Shown: positions 45,147 through 55,553, counted from the first letter of the stretch. The stretch is 64,000 nucleotides of DNA from an uncultured Schumannella sp. (GCF_905479755.1 NZ_CAJQNT010000007.1:20498-84497); one strand, 5' to 3'. Notes: generated by a model from the letters alone, not told the origin. Numbers and translations: made by a program.

Positions 45147-45453
45147 ACACGCGCCGACAGAGGATCACAGTGCGCACGGATACCTCGGCAACAAGGATGC
45201 TCTGCTGACTCGACTTCGGAAGGTCGAAGGTCAGGTCCGTGGGGTGGCGAAAATGATCGACGGTGACACGTACTGCATCGACGTGCTGACTCAGGTCGCC
45301 GCTACCACCAAGGCACTCGAAGCGGTGGCCCTTGCGCTCCTAGAAGATCACCTCGCGCACTGCGTTGCCGAAGCCACCGCACAGGGGGGCCCGGTCGCGG
45401 AGGAGAAGCTACGCGAGGCCACCGCAGCTATCGCGCGACTCGTGCGATCCTAA
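45124..45453 (+). CDS. csoR: CsoR-family copper-sensing repressor (C-H-C ligand set)
   Basis: This 109-residue DUF156 repressor has the classical Cys51-His76-Cys80 copper(I) ligand set and a His-rich N-terminal extension ([14 protein letters not shown]). The ATG used overlaps the copA-type gene by 23 bp; ATG 45136 is an alternative with an 11-bp overlap. Co-transcription with the ATPase whose promoter carries a CsoR box gives simple autoregulation. It differs from the CsoR at 27030 in the third ligand (Cys instead of His). Confidence 0.94.
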   Translation: MATRMHTEHAPTEDHSAHGYLGNKDALLTRLRKVEGQVRGVAKMIDGDTYCIDVLTQVAATTKALEAVALALLEDHLAHCVAEATAQGGPVAEEKLREATAAIARLVRS

Positions 45454-45456
45454 GCA

Positions 45457-45479
45457 GCCGACGCCCGGTGGGCGACGGC
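45457..45479 (+). terminator. Hairpin after csoR
   Basis: GCCGACGCCC-GGT-GGGCGACGGC forms a strong stem with one A-A mismatch directly after the csoR stop. There is no T-run, so it may be a pause or processing site and not a full intrinsic terminator. Confidence 0.45.
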
Positions 45480-45555
45480 CGGTCGTCGATGTCGTAGGGC
45501 GACGCGCGTCAGCTTCAGGCGATCTGACAGAAACGCATCTACCCTAAGGAATGGA

Positions 45556-45996
45556 ATGGTGCCTTTCTCAGCGATTCGATCGGTCGCGCACCCGCGTAAC
45601 GCGGCGGTGCGGACGGTGTTGCTGAGTCTCCTCGGCGTTGCCTCGGTCGTCATCGGCCTCCTGGTGATGCACACGTTCAGCCTTGACGAATCGACCCACA
45701 CCCCTGCTGCTGCGATATCGCCGATGGAGCACCAAGCGGGTGAGACCGCGCGCTCTCCAGAACCGCCCGCGACTTCGGGTGGCTGCGACACGTCTGCCTG
45801 CGAGCCGACGCACACCATGGCCCTCATGACATGTTTGCTCGCTCTCCTCTTCGTCTCACTGGTATTCGGGGCTGCGCCGTCCATCTCGCGGTGGTTGGCG
45901 AACTTCCGGACTGAGGGCCGAACGCTGCTCTCCGCGCTGCGCGCCGCTGTACCAACCCCGCCCTCTCTGATCTCGCTCTCAATCAGTCGAACCTGA
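45556..45996 (+). CDS. DUF6153-like small membrane protein (copper island paralogue 2)
   Basis: The 146-residue protein has two hydrophobic helices (about residues 20-40 and 86-107) around an extracytoplasmic loop with GGCDTSACEPTHTM. It ends VPTPPSLISLSISRT. It is clearly related to the 39312 gene by layout, Cys/His cluster and C-terminal motif, although the sequences between are diverged. CTAAGGA lies upstream of ATG 45556. It sits between csoR and the DUF305 lipoprotein gene, all on the plus strand. A copper-related function is inferred from context only. Confidence 0.68.
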   Translation: MVPFSAIRSVAHPRNAAVRTVLLSLLGVASVVIGLLVMHTFSLDESTHTPAAAISPMEHQAGETARSPEPPATSGGCDTSACEPTHTMALMTCLLALLFVSLVFGAAPSISRWLANFRTEGRTLLSALRAAVPTPPSLISLSISRT

Positions 45997-46083
45997 TTCG
46001 GCGCAGCCTGCCATCGCGCAGGCGCTGCCCTCGCGCGCATTCGCGCGTCCGAATCCGATCAACTCGACTGAAAGAAAGCAACC

Positions 46084-46686
46084 ATGATGAAGTTTCGCAC
46101 CGCAGCAATCGCTTCAGCGGCGCTCGCGATCGCACTCGTGCTCGCCGGGTGTTCCAACGCCGGCATGGCAGGGATGGACGACGGGACCGGCGCTGACCCC
46201 TCCGCGGAGTCTGTCGACACTACCTTCAACGCCGCAGATGAGATGTTTGTGACGGGCATGATCCCTCACCACGAACAGGCTCTCTCGATGGCAGCGATGG
46301 TGCTCGACAAGGAGGGCGTGGATCCTAGAGTCGTCGCCATTGCTGAGCGAATTCTTGCCGCTCAGCAACCTGAAATCGACCTCATGAACTCCTGGCTGGA
46401 GGCGTGGGGGGTGGACCCCAACCTGGGCGAGATGGAAGGAATGGACCATAGCGGCGCGGGCTTGATGTCGGACGACGACATGGCCGCGCTCGAAGCCGCG
46501 ACCGGTCCGGAAGCGTCGAGACTGTTCCTCGAGCAGATGGTGCAGCACCACACGGGCGCCATCGAGATGGCTCAACAGGAGCTGGACAACGGCGAGAACC
46601 CTGCCGCGCTCGACCTCGCGCAGACGATCATCGACGACCAGACCGCGGAGATCGCCGAGATGCAGGAGCTTCTCGCGCAGCTGTGA
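46084..46686 (+). CDS. DUF305 copper-associated lipoprotein
   Basis: This 200-residue lipoprotein (lipobox LAGC, Cys at about residue 23) carries the two characteristic histidine pairs of DUF305, VTGMIPHHEQALSMA (about 60-75) and LEQMVQHHTGAIEMA (about 150-165), plus several Met-rich stretches (NAGMAGMDD, MEGMDHSGAGLM). The four-helix domain is thought to bind metal, and the family is very common beside copper resistance genes. GAAAGAAAG precedes the ATG. It is followed by a strong hairpin and then the small membrane and beta-propeller genes. Confidence 0.92.
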   Translation: MMKFRTAAIASAALAIALVLAGCSNAGMAGMDDGTGADPSAESVDTTFNAADEMFVTGMIPHHEQALSMAAMVLDKEGVDPRVVAIAERILAAQQPEIDLMNSWLEAWGVDPNLGEMEGMDHSGAGLMSDDDMAALEAATGPEASRLFLEQMVQHHTGAIEMAQQELDNGENPAALDLAQTIIDDQTAEIAEMQELLAQL

Positions 46687-46690
46687 GTCC

Positions 46691-46724
46691 GTCAGGGGGC
46701 GGCCGCACGCGACTGCCCCCTGAC
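46691..46724 (+). terminator. Strong hairpin after the DUF305 gene
   Basis: GTCAGGGGGC and GCCCCCTGAC are perfect 10-bp arms around a 14-base loop, starting 4 bp after the DUF305 stop. No T-tract follows, so it could act as a partial terminator or an RNA-stability element between the lipoprotein and downstream genes. Confidence 0.55.
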
Positions 46725-46741
46725 CCCTCACATCTCCTGAG

Positions 46742-46852
46742 ATGACTCCCATGAGCACACGCCTTGTTGCAGCCGCGTTCGTCCTGATGACGTTCCTCGT
46801 CATCATCCTGGCGATCGCAGTTGTCACCGTCCCTTCGATGGGCCACGCATGA
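46742..46852 (+). CDS. Tiny single-helix membrane protein (36 aa)
   Basis: The frame from ATG 46742 encodes 36 residues dominated by one helix (VAAAFVLMTFLVIILAIAVV) with Met/His at the end (VPSMGHA). Its TGA overlaps the ATG of the next gene (ATGA), which supports real translation and coupling. A start at ATG 46751 is also possible. No family was recognised; the Met/His tail may matter for copper, but this is a guess. Confidence 0.55.
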   Translation: MTPMSTRLVAAAFVLMTFLVIILAIAVVTVPSMGHA

Positions 46853-47721
46853 AGCCCGCGCGGCTCTCCAAGACAGCGTCGGCTCTGGTCGCCGTCTTGG
46901 CGCTCGCTGGGTGCGCGGCCGCATCGCCTCAAGAGGTCGCTCCGGCGGCGCTCGCGCACATCCACGGGTTCGCTTTCGACCCAGGACAGGATGCGCTCGT
47001 CGTCGCCACGCACGGCGGCATCTACCGGCTCGACATCCGCGAGACGCCGGCGGCCGTCACCGGGCCGACCGGCGGGCTCGACATCGATGCGATGGGGTTC
47101 ACGCTCGTCGGCGAGGTGGCCTACGCATCGGGTCATCCGGGCCCCACAACTCCCGGCACGTTCGGGAGCCCCAACCTTGGGCTGATCCGCTCGGAGGACG
47201 GTGGTGTGAATTGGTCCAATGTCTCACTGACTGGGTCGACCGACTTCCACGACCTCTCAATCAGCGAATCTCGGATCAGCAGGATCTATGGGCTTGCCGG
47301 TTCCGCCGTGGAGCGGAGCGACGATGGAGGCGTCTCCTGGACGAGCCTCGCAACGATCGGAGCACGCGACATCCTCAGTCCTGCCGGCGACGCTGAGACC
47401 CTGTTCGCCACCACGCCGGAGGGTCTTATGGTGAGCCGCGACGCGGGCGCGACGTTCGACCTGGTAGCGGACTCGCCTCCGCTCTATCTGCTCGTCGACG
47501 GAGGAACGGGACAAGGAGGCCTCGTCGGTATCGATACCGGAGGAACCGTCTGGATCCAGAGCCAGGCTGACGGAACGTGGAGTGCCGGGGGCCAGGTTTC
47601 CGGAACGCCCCAAGCGATGCTCGTCCTGCCGGCGAGCGGACGACTGATCGTCGCCGACGACCGCGGCATCTCAGCGTCGGACGACGACGGGCGCACCTGG
47701 GACCTGCTGTGGACAAGCTGA
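46849..47721 (+). CDS. F510_1955-type beta-propeller lipoprotein
   Basis: The 290-residue lipoprotein (lipobox LAGC, Cys at about residue 22) has repeated sialidase/BNR-like Asp-box motifs (SEDGGVNWSNV, SDDGGVSWTSL, SRDAGATFDLV, SDDDGRTWDLL) that mark a beta-propeller. Small proteins of this kind are annotated as 'F510_1955 family glycosylhydrolase' and frequently neighbour copper genes; no glycosidase activity is established. The HIHGFAFDPGQ start of the propeller is conserved in that family. It overlaps the tiny upstream gene by 4 bp and the M23 peptidase gene downstream by 13 bp. Confidence 0.82.
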   Translation: MKPARLSKTASALVAVLALAGCAAASPQEVAPAALAHIHGFAFDPGQDALVVATHGGIYRLDIRETPAAVTGPTGGLDIDAMGFTLVGEVAYASGHPGPTTPGTFGSPNLGLIRSEDGGVNWSNVSLTGSTDFHDLSISESRISRIYGLAGSAVERSDDGGVSWTSLATIGARDILSPAGDAETLFATTPEGLMVSRDAGATFDLVADSPPLYLLVDGGTGQGGLVGIDTGGTVWIQSQADGTWSAGGQVSGTPQAMLVLPASGRLIVADDRGISASDDDGRTWDLLWTS

Positions 47722-48926
47722 CGCGCCGAGCGGCGACCCGACTGCGTCTGGGCGCGGGCGGCGTGACCGTAGCCTTCCTGCTGGCGGTGAGCGCGCTGGT
47801 GCCCTCGCCGGTATCGGCACTAGTCGGCCAGGAGTATCCGAGCTGGGAACAGGTGGTCGCGGCTCGCCAGAACGAGGCCGCGGCGAAAACGCTCAAACAG
47901 CAACTCGAGCAATCTCTCTCAGCACTCCAAGCCGAAGCTCAGACGACTCAGAGCGAGGCCGATGCCAAGGGGGAAGTGTACGCCGAGACACAGCAGCGTT
48001 TTGACGACCAGCAGGTAGTGACGCAGGCGTTACTCGATCAGACGGCTGCCGCGCAGGAAGAATCCGATGCGGCCTACGCTGTGGCCGCGCAGGTCATCGC
48101 CGAAATGAGCAAGAACGGCTCAAGCGACGTGACCTCCCGTCTATGGTTCGCACCCGGGAACGCGGATTCCCTCCTCGATCGACTCGAGATCAGTCGGGTC
48201 ATCGGCGACCGGTACGCCGACATCTACCAGAAGGCACTTGAGTTGCGTAACCGCGCTCAAGCGCTAGCCGACCAAGCCGAGGTGGCGCAAACGCTCCTCG
48301 ATGAGCTGAAGGTCGCCGCCGAGCAAGCCTTCCAAGTGGCGCAAGCCGCCGCCGAAGAGGCCGCCGCAAAGCTCGAGCAGACCGAGAAAGACATTGCCGA
48401 GATGCGTGCGCGAATCGAGTACCTCGAAGGCGTCCGCGAGCAAACGGTTGCCGACTATAACGAGGGACTTGCAGCCCAGTGGGGCGATGGTGCCGCAGGC
48501 GAAATCAGCCAATCCGGATGGGCTCGACCCGTCGGCGGCTACATCTCGAGCATGTTCGGGATGCGCGTCAACCCAGCGACCGGGGTCTACCAACTTCATA
48601 CGGGTGTCGACCTCGCCGGCATGGGCTGCGGCGCGACGATTCGCGCCGCGCATGCCGGTACCGTCACCTACGCCGGTTGGTCCGGGAGCTGGGGCTACTA
48701 CGTCGCCATCGACCATGGCGACGGCACCGGGTCCGGTTACTCGCACATTCAAGCAGGCGGGATCGGCGTTCGAATCGGCCAAGAGGTCTCTCCGGGTCAG
48801 CCGATCGCCAAGGTCGGCACGACGGGTGCTTCGACGGGATGCCACCTGCACTTCATTGTCCGCGTCGGAGGCAAAGTCGTCGATCCCGTGCCCTTCATGC
48901 GCAACCAGGGGATCACGCTCGGCTGA
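47709..48926 (+). CDS. M23-family metallopeptidase with coiled coil
   Basis: This 405-residue secreted protein has an N-terminal signal or anchor helix (about 17-38), a long coiled coil rich in Ala, Glu and Gln (about 50-255), and a C-terminal LytM/M23 domain (about 275-400). The zinc motifs are YQLHTGVDLAG (H-x3-D) and GCHLHFIVRVG (H-x-H), so the endopeptidase should be active on peptidoglycan. GTG 47709 is the only start that gives the signal sequence; it overlaps the upstream gene. The EnvC-like build suggests cell-wall remodelling at division. Why it is in a copper island is not clear. Confidence 0.88.
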   Translation: MDKLTRRAATRLRLGAGGVTVAFLLAVSALVPSPVSALVGQEYPSWEQVVAARQNEAAAKTLKQQLEQSLSALQAEAQTTQSEADAKGEVYAETQQRFDDQQVVTQALLDQTAAAQEESDAAYAVAAQVIAEMSKNGSSDVTSRLWFAPGNADSLLDRLEISRVIGDRYADIYQKALELRNRAQALADQAEVAQTLLDELKVAAEQAFQVAQAAAEEAAAKLEQTEKDIAEMRARIEYLEGVREQTVADYNEGLAAQWGDGAAGEISQSGWARPVGGYISSMFGMRVNPATGVYQLHTGVDLAGMGCGATIRAAHAGTVTYAGWSGSWGYYVAIDHGDGTGSGYSHIQAGGIGVRIGQEVSPGQPIAKVGTTGASTGCHLHFIVRVGGKVVDPVPFMRNQGITLG

Positions 48927-48938
48927 CCCGGCGGGCGT

Positions 48939-48952
48939 AGGACTTTCGCCTC
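48939..48952 (+). promoter_or_regulatory. Weak DosR-like box upstream of the multicopper oxidase
   Basis: AGGACTTTCGCCTC matches the shared element in the GGACTTTCG core but diverges after it. It lies 64 bp before the oxidase start and right after the M23 gene stop. Confidence 0.35.
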
Positions 48953-49015
48953 TGGCCGATCGACGCCCACGCGACAAAGATCGGTTGAGGACCGACCGAA
49001 GAGACGAGAACCGAT

Positions 49016-50512
49016 ATGCATTCCGAGATCCAATACGCGAGCCTGACCAGGCGGGGATTCCTCGCGGTCGGCACCGGCACCCTCGCCGCGATCGCCCTGG
49101 CTTCGTGCACGACGCCACCCCGCTTCGTCTCCCCGACCGGGACCGCGGTGCAACAAGCAGAATCGGCCCGCGGAGGCACTGGGCGAGTCACCCGTGTCGA
49201 CCTCGTCGCAGCTCCGACCCAAGTCGATCTCGCCGGCACCACGGCGGACACCTGGAGCTTCGGGTCGGTGCCCGCGCCGACGATCCGGCTGTCGGCAGGC
49301 GACACCTTGCTCGCGAATGTGCGCAATCAGCTCCCAGCCGACACCTCCGTGCACTGGCACGGCCTGGCGCTGCGGAACGACATGGACGGCGTTCCCGGCG
49401 CAACCCAGGCGCCGATCGGAGCGGGTGAGGATTTCAGCTACGAGTTCGTCGCCGCGCAGCCCGGAACCTACTGGTTCCATCCGCACGTCGGGCCGCAATT
49501 GGATCGCGGTCTCTACGGAGCGCTCATCGTCGAAGATCCGAACGAGCCGTTGGTCTACGACGACGAATGGGTGGTCGTCCTCGACGACTGGCTCGACGGA
49601 GTGACCGGAACCCCCGACGAGGTGCTCGAGGAGCTCCGCGACGGGATGATGGGGATGATGGGCGGATCGGGCGGCCACATGCTCATGGGCGCCCGCTCTG
49701 ATCTGCTCGGCGGGGACGCCGGGGATGTCTTCTACCCGCATTACCTGATCAACGGCCGCCCTCCCGCCGACCCGGAGACGTTCACGAGCGCCCCCGGTAC
49801 GCGGGTGCGGATCAGGATCATCAACGCCGGCAGCGACACTGCATTCCGGGTGGCGCTCGGCGGTCACCGGCTCACCGTTACCCATAGCGACGGGTTCCCA
49901 GTGACCCCGGTCGATACCGACGCGATCCTGATCGGCATGGGCGAACGCTACGACGTGCTCGTCACCCTCGGGGACGGCGTGTTCCCCCTCGCCGCCGCCG
50001 CGGAGGGCAAGGGTGAGACGGCCTTCGCGATCGTCCGCACCGGATCCGGCGAGACGCCGCGCCCCTCCGCCACGATTCCGGAGATGACGAGGTCGATTCT
50101 CACGGCCGACGCGCTCGCGGCCGACCCGGGTGTCGCATTCCCGAGCCGCCCGGTCGATCGCGAGCTGACGGCGAAGCTCTCAGGTTCGATGATGGCCTAC
50201 GACTGGGCGATCAACGGTCGCCGATTCGACCCAGCCAACCCCCTCGAAGGCGCACTCGGGGTGAGACAAGGCGAGCGGGTACGACTGCGCATCGAGAACA
50301 CCACCGAGATGTGGCATCCCTTCCACCTGCACGGCCATACCTACCAGCACGCAGGCGGCGGGCCCCGGAAAGACACCTCGATCGTGCTCCCGCGCAAATC
50401 TCTGACAGTGGAGTTCGACGCCGACAACCCGGGCCTCTGGGCGGCGCACTGCCACAACATCTACCACGCCGAGACCGGGATGATGACCATCCTCGGTTAC
50501 CAGACCACTTGA
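49016..50512 (+). CDS. Multicopper oxidase (CueO-like)
   Basis: The 498-residue secreted enzyme oxidises Cu(I) or phenolic substrates with reduction of oxygen to water. A Tat signal ([20 protein letters not shown]) ends at a possible lipobox (LASC, residue about 36). The four copper-ligand motifs are present: HWHG (about 119), [17 protein letters not shown], and [12 protein letters not shown] near the C-terminus (T1 and trinuclear sites). A Met-rich insert ([17 protein letters not shown], about 210-226) recalls the cuprous-oxidase loop of CueO. A P-type ATPase gene follows 28 bp later, so the two are probably co-transcribed. Confidence 0.95.
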   Translation: MHSEIQYASLTRRGFLAVGTGTLAAIALASCTTPPRFVSPTGTAVQQAESARGGTGRVTRVDLVAAPTQVDLAGTTADTWSFGSVPAPTIRLSAGDTLLANVRNQLPADTSVHWHGLALRNDMDGVPGATQAPIGAGEDFSYEFVAAQPGTYWFHPHVGPQLDRGLYGALIVEDPNEPLVYDDEWVVVLDDWLDGVTGTPDEVLEELRDGMMGMMGGSGGHMLMGARSDLLGGDAGDVFYPHYLINGRPPADPETFTSAPGTRVRIRIINAGSDTAFRVALGGHRLTVTHSDGFPVTPVDTDAILIGMGERYDVLVTLGDGVFPLAAAAEGKGETAFAIVRTGSGETPRPSATIPEMTRSILTADALAADPGVAFPSRPVDRELTAKLSGSMMAYDWAINGRRFDPANPLEGALGVRQGERVRLRIENTTEMWHPFHLHGHTYQHAGGGPRKDTSIVLPRKSLTVEFDADNPGLWAAHCHNIYHAETGMMTILGYQTT

Positions 50513-50540
50513 GATCACGAGAACGAAGAGGCCACGAACG

Positions 50541-53078
50541 ATGAACACACGAACTGTCGTCCTTGAAGTGTCCGGCGTGCAGTGGGCGTCCTCGAAGGTC
50601 ATCGTGGAAGCCACCCTGTTGCGTCAGCCGGGTGTGATCGCGGTGGAGGCCAACCCGGTCTCGCAGACGGCGAACGTCTCCTACGATCCCGAACTGACAT
50701 CCCAGGCCCACTTGCGCCAGTGGATCATCGAGTGCGGATATCACTGCGCCGGCCAATCCGTCCCGAACCACATCTGCGATCCCTCCCACGACCCCGACGC
50801 GGCATCGCACGGCGGCGAGCACATGCACCCGGCCCCGGATCGGTCACCGTCGGCTGGACATCCGCTCGCAACGGCCCCGAAGCCTGACCACTCCGAGCAT
50901 GCGGATCACGGCGCAAAGGCCGAACCCGACGCGCACGGCCACACACCGACTGCGGCTGACCGCGACGACCACTCGGGTCATGGAGACCATGGCACACCAC
51001 CGCGGAGCGCACAGGATGTGATGGGTCACGGAGGCAGCCATGCAGGAATGTCGATGGCCTCGATGATCCGCGACATGCGCAACCGGTTTCTGGTCGCGCT
51101 GATTTTGTCGATCCCGATCACACTGTTCTCCCCGATCGGGCGAGAGGTGTTCGGGTTCACGGTGCCGGCGCCGTTCGGGTTGCGGGATGACGTGTTCTCC
51201 CTGATCCTGTCCCTGCCGGTGATCTTCTACGCGGCCTGGATCTTCTTCGACGGTGCCTTCCGAGCCCTGCGGGCGCGGACCCTCGACATGATGGTGCTCG
51301 TTGCGGTCGGCGTCGGCGCCGGGTGGCTCTACAGCCTCATCGTCACCCTCACCGGCGGTGGCGAGGTGTTCTACGAAGCTGCGACAGTGCTGGCGACGTT
51401 CGTGCTGCTCGGTCACTGGGTGGAGATGCGCGCCCGCGGCGGGGCGAACGATGCGATCCGCCGCCTGTTGGAACTCGCCCCGGCGCGCGCCGTCGTCATC
51501 CGTGACGGGCAGGAGTTCGAGGTATCCACCTCCGAGGTCGTCCCGGGTGATCTGATGCTCGTGCGCCCCGGTGCGAAGGTCCCCACCGATGGGGATGTCG
51601 AAGACGGCGAGTCCGAGGTCGACGAGTCGATGGTCACCGGCGAAAGCATGCCGGTAGAGAAGGCCCCTGGGTCGACGGTCATCGGCGCGACCGTGAACAC
51701 CGTCGGCACGCTCCGGGTTCGTGCCAGCAAGGTCGGTGCCGACACCGCGTTGGCGCAGATCGTCAAGCTGGTGCAGGAGGCGCAGAATTCCAAAGCCCCC
51801 GGTCAGAGGCTCGCGGACCGCGCCGCGTTCTGGCTCGTGCTGGTTGCCCTGATCGGCGGCAGCGCGACCTTCCTGGTCTGGTGGCTGACCGGCGCTCCCG
51901 TGCCGACCGCGATCCTGTTCGCGATCACCGTCGTCGTCATCACCTGCCCCGACGCGCTCGGACTCGCCACACCCACCGCGATCATGGTCGGCACCGGGCT
52001 TGGCGCCAAACGGGGAGTGCTGTTCAAGAATGCCGCCGGGATTGAATCCGCTGCCCACATCGATACGGTCGTCCTCGACAAGACCGGCACCCTCACCAAG
52101 GGAGCACCTGAAGTCACCGACTACCTACCCGTCGGCGAGGACGACCTTGAGTTGCTCTCGCTGGTGGCCGCCGTCGAGCGGGAGTCGGAGCACCCCCTCG
52201 CGAAGGCGATCGTCGCCTACGCCGACGCCCGGAACATCCCACGCCGCACCGCGTCCGCATTCCGAAACGTCGCCGGGAAAGGCGCAATCGCCACCGTTGA
52301 CGGTCGGACGGTGGTCCTGGGCAACACACGCCTGATGGCGCAGGAGGGCATCGACATCACCCCGGTTGAAGCAGCCCAAAAGTCCCTCGCGGAAAGCGGC
52401 CGCACGGCGATCATGTTCGCCGTCGACGGGGACGCATCCGGGGTCATTGCTCTCGCGGACGCCCCCCGCGAGACCGCGAAAGCCGCTATCGACGCCCTCC
52501 ACGAGACCGGCATCGAGGTGGTCATGCTCACCGGCGACAACCAGCCCACCGCCGAACGCATCGCGTCCCTGCTGGGCATCGACACGGTGATCGCCGAGGT
52601 GCTCCCTGAGGACAAGAGTACCAAGATCGCCGAGCTGCGGCAGGCCGGGAAGAAGGTGGCGATGGTCGGTGATGGCGTCAACGACGCCCCCGCGCTCGCC
52701 CAAGCCGACCTCGGCATCGCCATCGGCGCCGGCACGGATGTTGCGATCGAGACCGCCGATGTGGTGTTGATGCGTTCCGACCCACTGGATGTCGCGGTCG
52801 CCCTGCGGATCGGGAAGGGAACGCTGCGGAAGATGCGGCAGAACCTAGGCTGGGCCATCGGCTATAACGTCATCGCCCTGCCCATCGCGGCCGGAGTGTT
52901 CTTCCCCTCGCTGGGCCTCATGCTCAGCCCGGAGATCGCCGCGATCTCCATGTCCGGCTCGAGCGTGATCGTCGCCGTGAACGCCCTGTTGCTGAAGCGA
53001 CTCCGGCTGCCCGCCCAGGCCGCGCCCGCGGCGGCGACCAGCCCCGAGCCGGTACCCGTGCCCAGCGGGGCTCGGTAG
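50541..53078 (+). CDS. P-type metal ATPase with CPD motif and degenerate HMA domain
   Basis: This 845-residue P1B ATPase begins with an HMA-like domain (residues 1-75) in which the usual CxxC is replaced ([13 protein letters not shown]). A long His/Asp-rich linker follows (about 75-170). The catalytic core is intact: TGES in [10 protein letters not shown], phosphorylation site [11 protein letters not shown] (about 512), HP motif [10 protein letters not shown], hinge [12 protein letters not shown]. The ion-binding motif in helix 6 reads CPD ([13 protein letters not shown], about 469), not CPC or CPH. It probably still exports copper given its neighbours, but the Asp ligand suggests altered metal choice. 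It is the third such pump in the window. Confidence 0.93.
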   Translation: MNTRTVVLEVSGVQWASSKVIVEATLLRQPGVIAVEANPVSQTANVSYDPELTSQAHLRQWIIECGYHCAGQSVPNHICDPSHDPDAASHGGEHMHPAPDRSPSAGHPLATAPKPDHSEHADHGAKAEPDAHGHTPTAADRDDHSGHGDHGTPPRSAQDVMGHGGSHAGMSMASMIRDMRNRFLVALILSIPITLFSPIGREVFGFTVPAPFGLRDDVFSLILSLPVIFYAAWIFFDGAFRALRARTLDMMVLVAVGVGAGWLYSLIVTLTGGGEVFYEAATVLATFVLLGHWVEMRARGGANDAIRRLLELAPARAVVIRDGQEFEVSTSEVVPGDLMLVRPGAKVPTDGDVEDGESEVDESMVTGESMPVEKAPGSTVIGATVNTVGTLRVRASKVGADTALAQIVKLVQEAQNSKAPGQRLADRAAFWLVLVALIGGSATFLVWWLTGAPVPTAILFAITVVVITCPDALGLATPTAIMVGTGLGAKRGVLFKNAAGIESAAHIDTVVLDKTGTLTKGAPEVTDYLPVGEDDLELLSLVAAVERESEHPLAKAIVAYADARNIPRRTASAFRNVAGKGAIATVDGRTVVLGNTRLMAQEGIDITPVEAAQKSLAESGRTAIMFAVDGDASGVIALADAPRETAKAAIDALHETGIEVVMLTGDNQPTAERIASLLGIDTVIAEVLPEDKSTKIAELRQAGKKVAMVGDGVNDAPALAQADLGIAIGAGTDVAIETADVVLMRSDPLDVAVALRIGKGTLRKMRQNLGWAIGYNVIALPIAAGVFFPSLGLMLSPEIAAISMSGSSVIVAVNALLLKRLRLPAQAAPAAATSPEPVPVPSGAR

Positions 53079-53135
53079 CGGCGGCCCGCGATCGTTCGAT
53101 CCCACGCAGATCCACACAGAGAAGGCGCTGAACTG

Positions 53136-55553
53136 ATGACAACACGCTCGACCTCGACGGGTGCGAATCCGGTCTTGGACCCGGCCCAGTTGGAGCGCAT
53201 CCACGCTTGGTGGCGGGCCGCCAACTATCTCTCGGTGGGACAGATCTACCTGTTGGACAACCCGCTGCTGCGGGAGCCACTGCTGCCCGAGCACATCAAG
53301 CCGCGGTTGCTTGGGCATTGGGGCACTACGCCGGGGTTGAACTTCATCTACGCCCATCTGAACCGGGCGATTTTGGAGCGCGACCTGGACACGATCTATG
53401 TCATGGGTCCCGGGCACGGCGGCCCCGGGCCGGTCGCTGCGGCGTGGTTGGAGGGCACCTACACCGAGACCTACCCGGACATCACCCAGGATGCGGAGGG
53501 GATGCGGCGACTGTTCCGGCAGTTCTCCTTCCCGGGCGGCATCCCCAGCCATGTCGCGCCAGAGACGCCTGGGTCGATCCACGAGGGCGGTGAGCTGGGC
53601 TACGCACTGTCGCACGCCTACGGGGCGGCGTTCGACAATCCCGACCTAGTTGTTGCCGCGGTGGTCGGCGACGGGGAGGCGGAGACCGGACCTCTGGCGG
53701 CGAGCTGGCAGTCCAACAAGTTCGTCAACCCCGCCCGGGACGGCACAGTCCTACCGATCCTGCACCTGAACGGGTACAAGATCGCCAACCCCACCGTGCT
53801 GGCGCGGATCAGCGCGGAGGAGCTCGATCACCTCTTGCGCGGCTTCGGGCACACCCCGTTCTATGTCGAGGGTCACGACCCGGTTCAGATGCACCAGGAT
53901 TTCGCTCAGGTCTTGGACGCCTGCCTCGACGAGATCGGGGAGATCAAACGCCGGGCGCGCGCCGGCGACACCGAACGACCTCGCTGGCCGATGATCGTGC
54001 TGCGCTCTCCGAAAGGTTGGACTGGCCCGAAGGAAGTTGACGGCAAACACGTGGAAGGAACCTGGCGAGCCCACCAGGTTCCGTTCTCCCAGGCGAGGGA
54101 GAACGACGAGCACCGCGCCATCCTCGAACGGTGGCTGCGCAGCTATCGGCCCGAGGAGCTCTTCGATGAGGGTGGCGCGCCGGTCCCGTCGGTGGCCACG
54201 CTGCACCCATCGGGTTCGCGGCGGATGAGTGCCAACCCGCACGCCAACGGCGGACTTCTCATCAAGGACCTCGTGATGCCTGATTTCAGGCGCTATGAGG
54301 TTCCGGTCGCGAGTCCCGGCGTCTCCACTGCGGAGTCCACGCGGGCGCTCGGCGTTCTGTTGCGCGACGTGTTGAGCGGCAACATGGACAACTTCCGGGT
54401 GTTCTCGCCCGACGAGAACAACTCCAACCGGATCGACGCGGTTCTCGACGTGACCAACCGCGCCTGGAACGCCGCCACCATCGACGGGGACGATCATCTG
54501 GCACCGGATGGTCGGGTGATGGAGATTCTCTCCGAGCACACCATCCAAGGGTGGCTGGAGGGCTATCTGCTCACCGGACGGCACGGCTTCTTCTCCTGCT
54601 ACGAAGCGTTCATCCACATCGTCGACTCGATGTTCAACCAGCACGCGAAGTGGTTGACCACCGCTAACGACATCCCCTGGCGTCGCCCGATCGCCTCTCT
54701 GAACTACCTGCTCACCTCGCACGTCTGGCGGCAGGACCACAACGGGTTCTCGCATCAGGACCCCGGGTTCATCGACCATGTGGTGAACAAGAAGTCCGAC
54801 GTCGTCCGGGTGTACCTGCCGCCAGACGCGAACACCCTGCTGTCGGTGGCCGATCACTGCTTGCGCAGTCGCCAGTACGTCAACGTGATCGTGGCCGGCA
54901 AGCAACCCGAGCTGCAGTTCTTGACGATGGAGCAGGCGATCGAGCATTGCACGAACGGCCTCGGCGTCTGGGACTGGGCAAGCAATGACGCAGGCGAGGA
55001 ACCCGACGTCGTCATGGCCTGCGCCGGCGACGTTCCGACCCTGGAGACCCTCGCGGCTGTCTCGATCTTGCGTGCGGCGCTCCCCGACCTCCGCATTCGT
55101 GTCGTCAACGTCGTCGACCTGATGCGCCTCCAAGACGCGCGCGCGCATCCCCACGGACTGTCCGACGAGGAATTCGACGCGCTGTTCACCACCGACAAGC
55201 CTGTCGTCTTCGCCTACCACGGCTACCCCTCGTTGATCCACCGGCTGACCTACCGGCGCGCGGGACACGGCAACCTGCACGTGCACGGCTACCGCGAGGA
55301 GGGCACGACCACCACCCCGTTCGACATGTGCGTGCTCAACGAAATCGACCGGTTCCACCTGGCCATCGATGTCATCGACCGGGTTCCCCGGCTGCACGAC
55401 GCGTCCGTGCAGGTGCGGCAGGACCTGACCGAGGCCCTCATCCGGCACCGTGTCTACATCCGCGAGAACGGGCAGGACATGCCCGAGATCCGCGACTGGA
55501 CGTGGGAGGAGATTGACCGCGAACCGCTCCTCCCGGTCGATCCGCTCAGATGA
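53136..55553 (+). CDS. xfp: Phosphoketolase (xylulose-5-P / fructose-6-P)
   Basis: This thiamine-diphosphate enzyme splits xylulose 5-phosphate or fructose 6-phosphate with phosphate to give acetyl phosphate and a shorter sugar phosphate. The 805 residues match the family length. Signatures include [37 protein letters not shown] and [10 protein letters not shown]. The ThDP motif [18 protein letters not shown] (about 180-197) and [20 protein letters not shown] (about 525-545) are also present. It starts 57 bp after the CPD ATPase and overlaps the next gene by 4 bp, forming an operon with the HAD-GH65 fusion, GAPDH and a transporter. Its acetyl phosphate could be used by AckA and Pta. Confidence 0.97.
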   Translation: MTTRSTSTGANPVLDPAQLERIHAWWRAANYLSVGQIYLLDNPLLREPLLPEHIKPRLLGHWGTTPGLNFIYAHLNRAILERDLDTIYVMGPGHGGPGPVAAAWLEGTYTETYPDITQDAEGMRRLFRQFSFPGGIPSHVAPETPGSIHEGGELGYALSHAYGAAFDNPDLVVAAVVGDGEAETGPLAASWQSNKFVNPARDGTVLPILHLNGYKIANPTVLARISAEELDHLLRGFGHTPFYVEGHDPVQMHQDFAQVLDACLDEIGEIKRRARAGDTERPRWPMIVLRSPKGWTGPKEVDGKHVEGTWRAHQVPFSQARENDEHRAILERWLRSYRPEELFDEGGAPVPSVATLHPSGSRRMSANPHANGGLLIKDLVMPDFRRYEVPVASPGVSTAESTRALGVLLRDVLSGNMDNFRVFSPDENNSNRIDAVLDVTNRAWNAATIDGDDHLAPDGRVMEILSEHTIQGWLEGYLLTGRHGFFSCYEAFIHIVDSMFNQHAKWLTTANDIPWRRPIASLNYLLTSHVWRQDHNGFSHQDPGFIDHVVNKKSDVVRVYLPPDANTLLSVADHCLRSRQYVNVIVAGKQPELQFLTMEQAIEHCTNGLGVWDWASNDAGEEPDVVMACAGDVPTLETLAAVSILRAALPDLRIRVVNVVDLMRLQDARAHPHGLSDEEFDALFTTDKPVVFAYHGYPSLIHRLTYRRAGHGNLHVHGYREEGTTTTPFDMCVLNEIDRFHLAIDVIDRVPRLHDASVQVRQDLTEALIRHRVYIRENGQDMPEIRDWTWEEIDREPLLPVDPLR

